Assembly (NCBI GenBank): GCA_021199975.1
Contig: JAJQHF010000105.1
Location: forward strand, 1-8,184
Source of the DNA: Candidatus Gastranaerophilales bacterium
Lineage (GTDB): Bacteria > Cyanobacteriota > Vampirovibrionia > Gastranaerophilales > Gastranaerophilaceae
Direction: 5' to 3'
DNA: 8,184 nucleotides
Shown: positions 6,056 to 8,184 of the stretch, piece by piece
Layout of the letters: every line of letters begins with the position of its first letter
How positions within the stretch are numbered: the stretch's first letter is position 1
Position numbers and translations under genes: made by a program
Notes under the pieces: generated by a model
Told to the model about the DNA's origin: nothing
What the model saw: the letters and a program-made list of their open reading frames with translations, nothing else
The model's database searches: none

Positions 6056-7054
6056 CTATTTCTTGCTTCTTGAAAGTGCAAAATTAACGGAATCCAATGC
6101 CTTTACTTTTTCACCGAGCATAATTTTTTCCGCATCTTCAAGAACCTTTACTACATTAAAACCGTTATGACCGTCGCTTCTTGCCTGTTTTCCCTGTTCA
6201 ATGCAAGTTAAAAAGTGCTGGCATTCAAGTTTTAAGGGTTCAATTTCTATATAATCCAAAACCTCATTTTTTGAAACTTTAGGAGAAGAACTTTCAAATA
6301 TTTGAAGCTTATTTTCAGCTAAAGTATCGTCAAAAATTGCCGTAGCTTTTGTACCCCGTACAAGTAAATTTACCCTTTTTTGCGGATGAATCCAACTGTC
6401 AGAGATATGAGCTATGATATTATCTTCATACTCAATTGTAACATGAGTAACATCCATAATATCATTGTTATCAGACGATGCACCTACAGCACTAATAACT
6501 CTTACAGGTTCTTTACCTAAAATATAACTTGTCATTGAAACATCATGAGGAGCTAAATCCCACATAACGCTTCTATCATTTTTAAAGTGGTTAATGTTCA
6601 ATCTGTCGCTTTGAACATACCTTATTTCACCCAAAGCCCCTTCATCAATAAGCATTTTTAACCTGTTAACCGCAGGATGATACATTAACAAATGACCTAC
6701 CATTAATACCATATTATTTTTTTGCGCTAAATCTGCTAAAGCTTGAGCTTCAGCGGAAACTGTAGAAATCGGTTTTTCTACATAAACATGCTTGCCTGCT
6801 TCAATAGCTTTTTTAACAATTTTATAATGAGTATGGCTTGGTGTAACAACTGCAACTGCTTCAATTTCAGAATTAGAAAATACTTCATTTGAATCTGCAA
6901 TAATATTTATATCGGGATACTGCTGTTTCAAATTTTTTCTATTTTCCTCATCTAAATCACAAACCGTATGCAGAGCATTAAGATTATAAAAATTTCTTAC
7001 AACATTCTTACCCCAAATACCGCAGCCGATAACCGCAACTTTATGTGCATTCAT
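6056..7054 (-). CDS. Gfo/Idh/MocA family NAD(P)-dependent oxidoreductase
   Basis: Cytosolic 332-residue dehydrogenase, usual family length, probably acting on a sugar, sugar nucleotide or cyclitol. The N-terminal Rossmann fold shows VAVIGCGIWG (6-15), an acidic residue at the end of strand two (CDLDEEN, 32-38), VVTPSHTHY (69-77) and the catalytic EKP (93-95, Lys94). The C-terminal alpha/beta domain includes MVGHLLMYHP (118-127) and WDLAPHD (165-171), with His170 in the usual catalytic position. The pattern resembles oxidoreductases encoded in surface polysaccharide loci, but the substrate cannot be read from sequence. The ATG at 7054 is preceded by TTGGAG (7063-7068). It is the first gene of the operon, with the promoter about 45 bases upstream. 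Stop TAG. It is intact. Confidence 0.92.
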   Translation of the reverse strand: MNAHKVAVIGCGIWGKNVVRNFYNLNALHTVCDLDEENRKNLKQQYPDINIIADSNEVFSNSEIEAVAVVTPSHTHYKIVKKAIEAGKHVYVEKPISTVSAEAQALADLAQKNNMVLMVGHLLMYHPAVNRLKMLIDEGALGEIRYVQSDRLNINHFKNDRSVMWDLAPHDVSMTSYILGKEPVRVISAVGASSDNNDIMDVTHVTIEYEDNIIAHISDSWIHPQKRVNLLVRGTKATAIFDDTLAENKLQIFESSSPKVSKNEVLDYIEIEPLKLECQHFLTCIEQGKQARSDGHNGFNVVKVLEDAEKIMLGEKVKALDSVNFALSRSKK

Positions 7055-7098
7055 TTTTTATACTCCAAGAATTCATTTAAATAATCAATACATAGATT

Positions 7099-7127
7099 AT
7101 TGTAAAAAATAAGCAAAAAAAGGTCAA
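7099..7127 (-). promoter_or_regulatory. Sigma70-type promoter of the five-gene operon
   Basis: On the minus strand -35 TTGACC (7127-7122), a 17-base spacer and -10 TACAAT (7104-7099). Both hexamers are one base or two from consensus with ideal spacing. The start point would be near 7092, leaving a leader of about 40 bases before the oxidoreductase ATG. No other convincing promoter was seen in the operon. Confidence 0.75.
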
Positions 7128-7168
7128 ATTAAATATTTGTAAAGATTAAAAAGAACTTTCAATTATAA

Positions 7169-8184
7169 TTAATTTAATATTTTAATTCTGTCATCTTTTC
7201 TTACTTCAAAGGGTTGTTCTAAGGACTTTATATAATCAACGGTAACTTTATCTTTATCATAGTCATAGCGTTCAATTATCTCGTCATCATTACGCTTTAA
7301 CATTTCAAGATTATCACCGCCGCCCACTAAAAACTCATCATAAACAGCAGTATAAATTTTTTCCGGATTAGGATTATTTACATCGATTTGCTGTTTATTT
7401 CCCTGCTTATCAATATATTGCATTTCTTTTAGTTCACCTTTAGAGTCTAATGTATATGAAAGACCTGAAACTTGCATTATTCCGGGCTTTGAATTATGTG
7501 AAGACAATGATTTACCACAAAGTTTTATTGCGTCAACCAAATCTTTTTCATTTATTTTAACTTTAAATAATTTGTTACTGAATGGAAAAATACTTGTTAT
7601 ATCACGTTCTGTTACTTCTCCTGTACCGACACTGCCTCTAAAATTACCAGAATTAATTAAAGCTATATCAGAATCAAGCTCAGTTCTGAGAGCATCGGAA
7701 ACAAAATCAGCCCAAGGATTTTCTTCAAGTAAGCTATTTTTCGGAAGTGGATCAGAATATTTTAAATTACCTGCAATCGGAGATTCTCCAAGAACTGAAT
7801 TGACAGTTTTTGACATAACTATATCCGGCGAATATTTATTAGTATCTAATATATTATTTTGAACGTAAGTTATCTGACCGTCATCATTAAATTCAAGATT
7901 TAAAATACCGAAATTGTTGCCGTCCCTTCCTGCTTGTGTAACAATAACAGGTTCACCTGATGGAGAATAGAATAAATTTTCGCCGGGTTTAACATCTTCA
8001 ATCAAGTCATGAGAATGTCCGCCAAGAATAACATCAATTCCGCTTACAGTTTGCGCAATTTCTTTTTCAACTGCATTTCCTTCATGTGATAAAAGAAATA
8101 TTTTATTAACTCCTTGCTCTTTCAGCAGATTAACTTCCTCCTGCAGTTCTTTCATAGTTTGTTCTTTATCGTCAATAGTAATAC
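7169..8184 (-). CDS. 5'-nucleotidase / metallophosphoesterase family protein, 3' part
   Basis: Partial: the frame is open to the window edge and the true start lies beyond 8184. ATG at 8155 is internal, because protein-like sequence continues upstream of it (ITIDDKEQT). The family (UshA/CD73-like) releases phosphate from nucleotides or related phosphomonoesters, usually outside the cytoplasm; the N-terminal signal is not in view. Counting from 8155, the end of the metallophosphoesterase domain shows LLSHEG (21-26) and the metal-binding GGHSHD (45-50). The C-terminal substrate domain shows NSGNFRG (168-174), ITSIFPFSN (186-194) and YDEFLVGGGDN (272-282). The earlier metal-binding motifs lie outside the window. 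The stop is TAA at 7169-7171. No clear terminator follows in the 40 bases before the next promoter, so read-through is possible. The exact substrate is unknown. Confidence 0.92.
   Translation of the reverse strand, partial: ITIDDKEQTMKELQEEVNLLKEQGVNKIFLLSHEGNAVEKEIAQTVSGIDVILGGHSHDLIEDVKPGENLFYSPSGEPVIVTQAGRDGNNFGILNLEFNDDGQITYVQNNILDTNKYSPDIVMSKTVNSVLGESPIAGNLKYSDPLPKNSLLEENPWADFVSDALRTELDSDIALINSGNFRGSVGTGEVTERDITSIFPFSNKLFKVKINEKDLVDAIKLCGKSLSSHNSKPGIMQVSGLSYTLDSKGELKEMQYIDKQGNKQQIDVNNPNPEKIYTAVYDEFLVGGGDNLEMLKRNDDEIIERYDYDKDKVTVDYIKSLEQPFEVRKDDRIKILN

Noticed and set aside
7130..7168. Possible terminator after the 5'-nucleotidase gene
   Set aside because: Only a short AT palindrome and a 4-bp stem before a T run; not convincing as a hairpin terminator.
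7572..7862. Plus-strand frame of 96 codons
   Set aside because: Antisense shadow of the 5'-nucleotidase gene, whose minus-strand frame has clear family motifs.

Overview
The window is AT-rich bacterial chromosome with core genes: enolase, SRP RNA, NAD(P)HX dehydratase, a tRNA methyltransferase, a CDP-alcohol phosphatidyltransferase, a Gfo/Idh oxidoreductase, a Bax-inhibitor-like membrane protein and a 5'-nucleotidase. Genes use strong GGAGG-type ribosome binding sites, sigma70-like promoters and the standard code (intact genes end at TAA, TAG or TGA). I cannot assign a lineage securely. A low-GC, gut- or host-associated bacterium such as a Gastranaerophilales-type non-photosynthetic cyanobacterial relative, or another AT-rich host-associated lineage, would fit, but this is inference.

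Layout. Bases 1-98 hold no recognisable gene. Bases 99-691 (+) hold two adjacent small genes of unknown function, both broken by in-frame TAA codons. A perfect 16-bp hairpin at 697-731 ends this unit and also serves the convergent Bax-inhibitor-like gene (744-1478, -). That gene is divergent from enolase (1567-2811, +). A long-form SRP RNA (about 2866-3122, +) follows, with its own promoter. A second bidirectional terminator (3123-3156) separates it from a five-gene minus-strand operon.

The operon reads from a well-formed promoter at 7099-7127: Gfo/Idh oxidoreductase, CDP-alcohol phosphatidyltransferase, trmL, nnrD, TPR protein. The genes overlap or lie within 15 bases of each other. Two of the five are broken. 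trmL carries two in-frame stops (TAG, TAA) nine codons apart in an otherwise intact family sequence. The eight-repeat TPR gene is shifted by one base at an A10 tract, and removing one A restores an exact 34-residue repeat. Upstream of the promoter lies the 3' part of a 5'-nucleotidase-family gene (7169 to beyond 8184, -).

The main theme is a cluster of otherwise well-preserved broken genes: four premature TAA codons on the left, two nonsense codons in trmL and one poly(A) frameshift. This suggests early gene decay (or uncorrected assembly errors), with poly(A) slippage a possible rescue for the TPR gene. I found no new defence or mobile system, CRISPR array, insertion sequence or tRNA gene.
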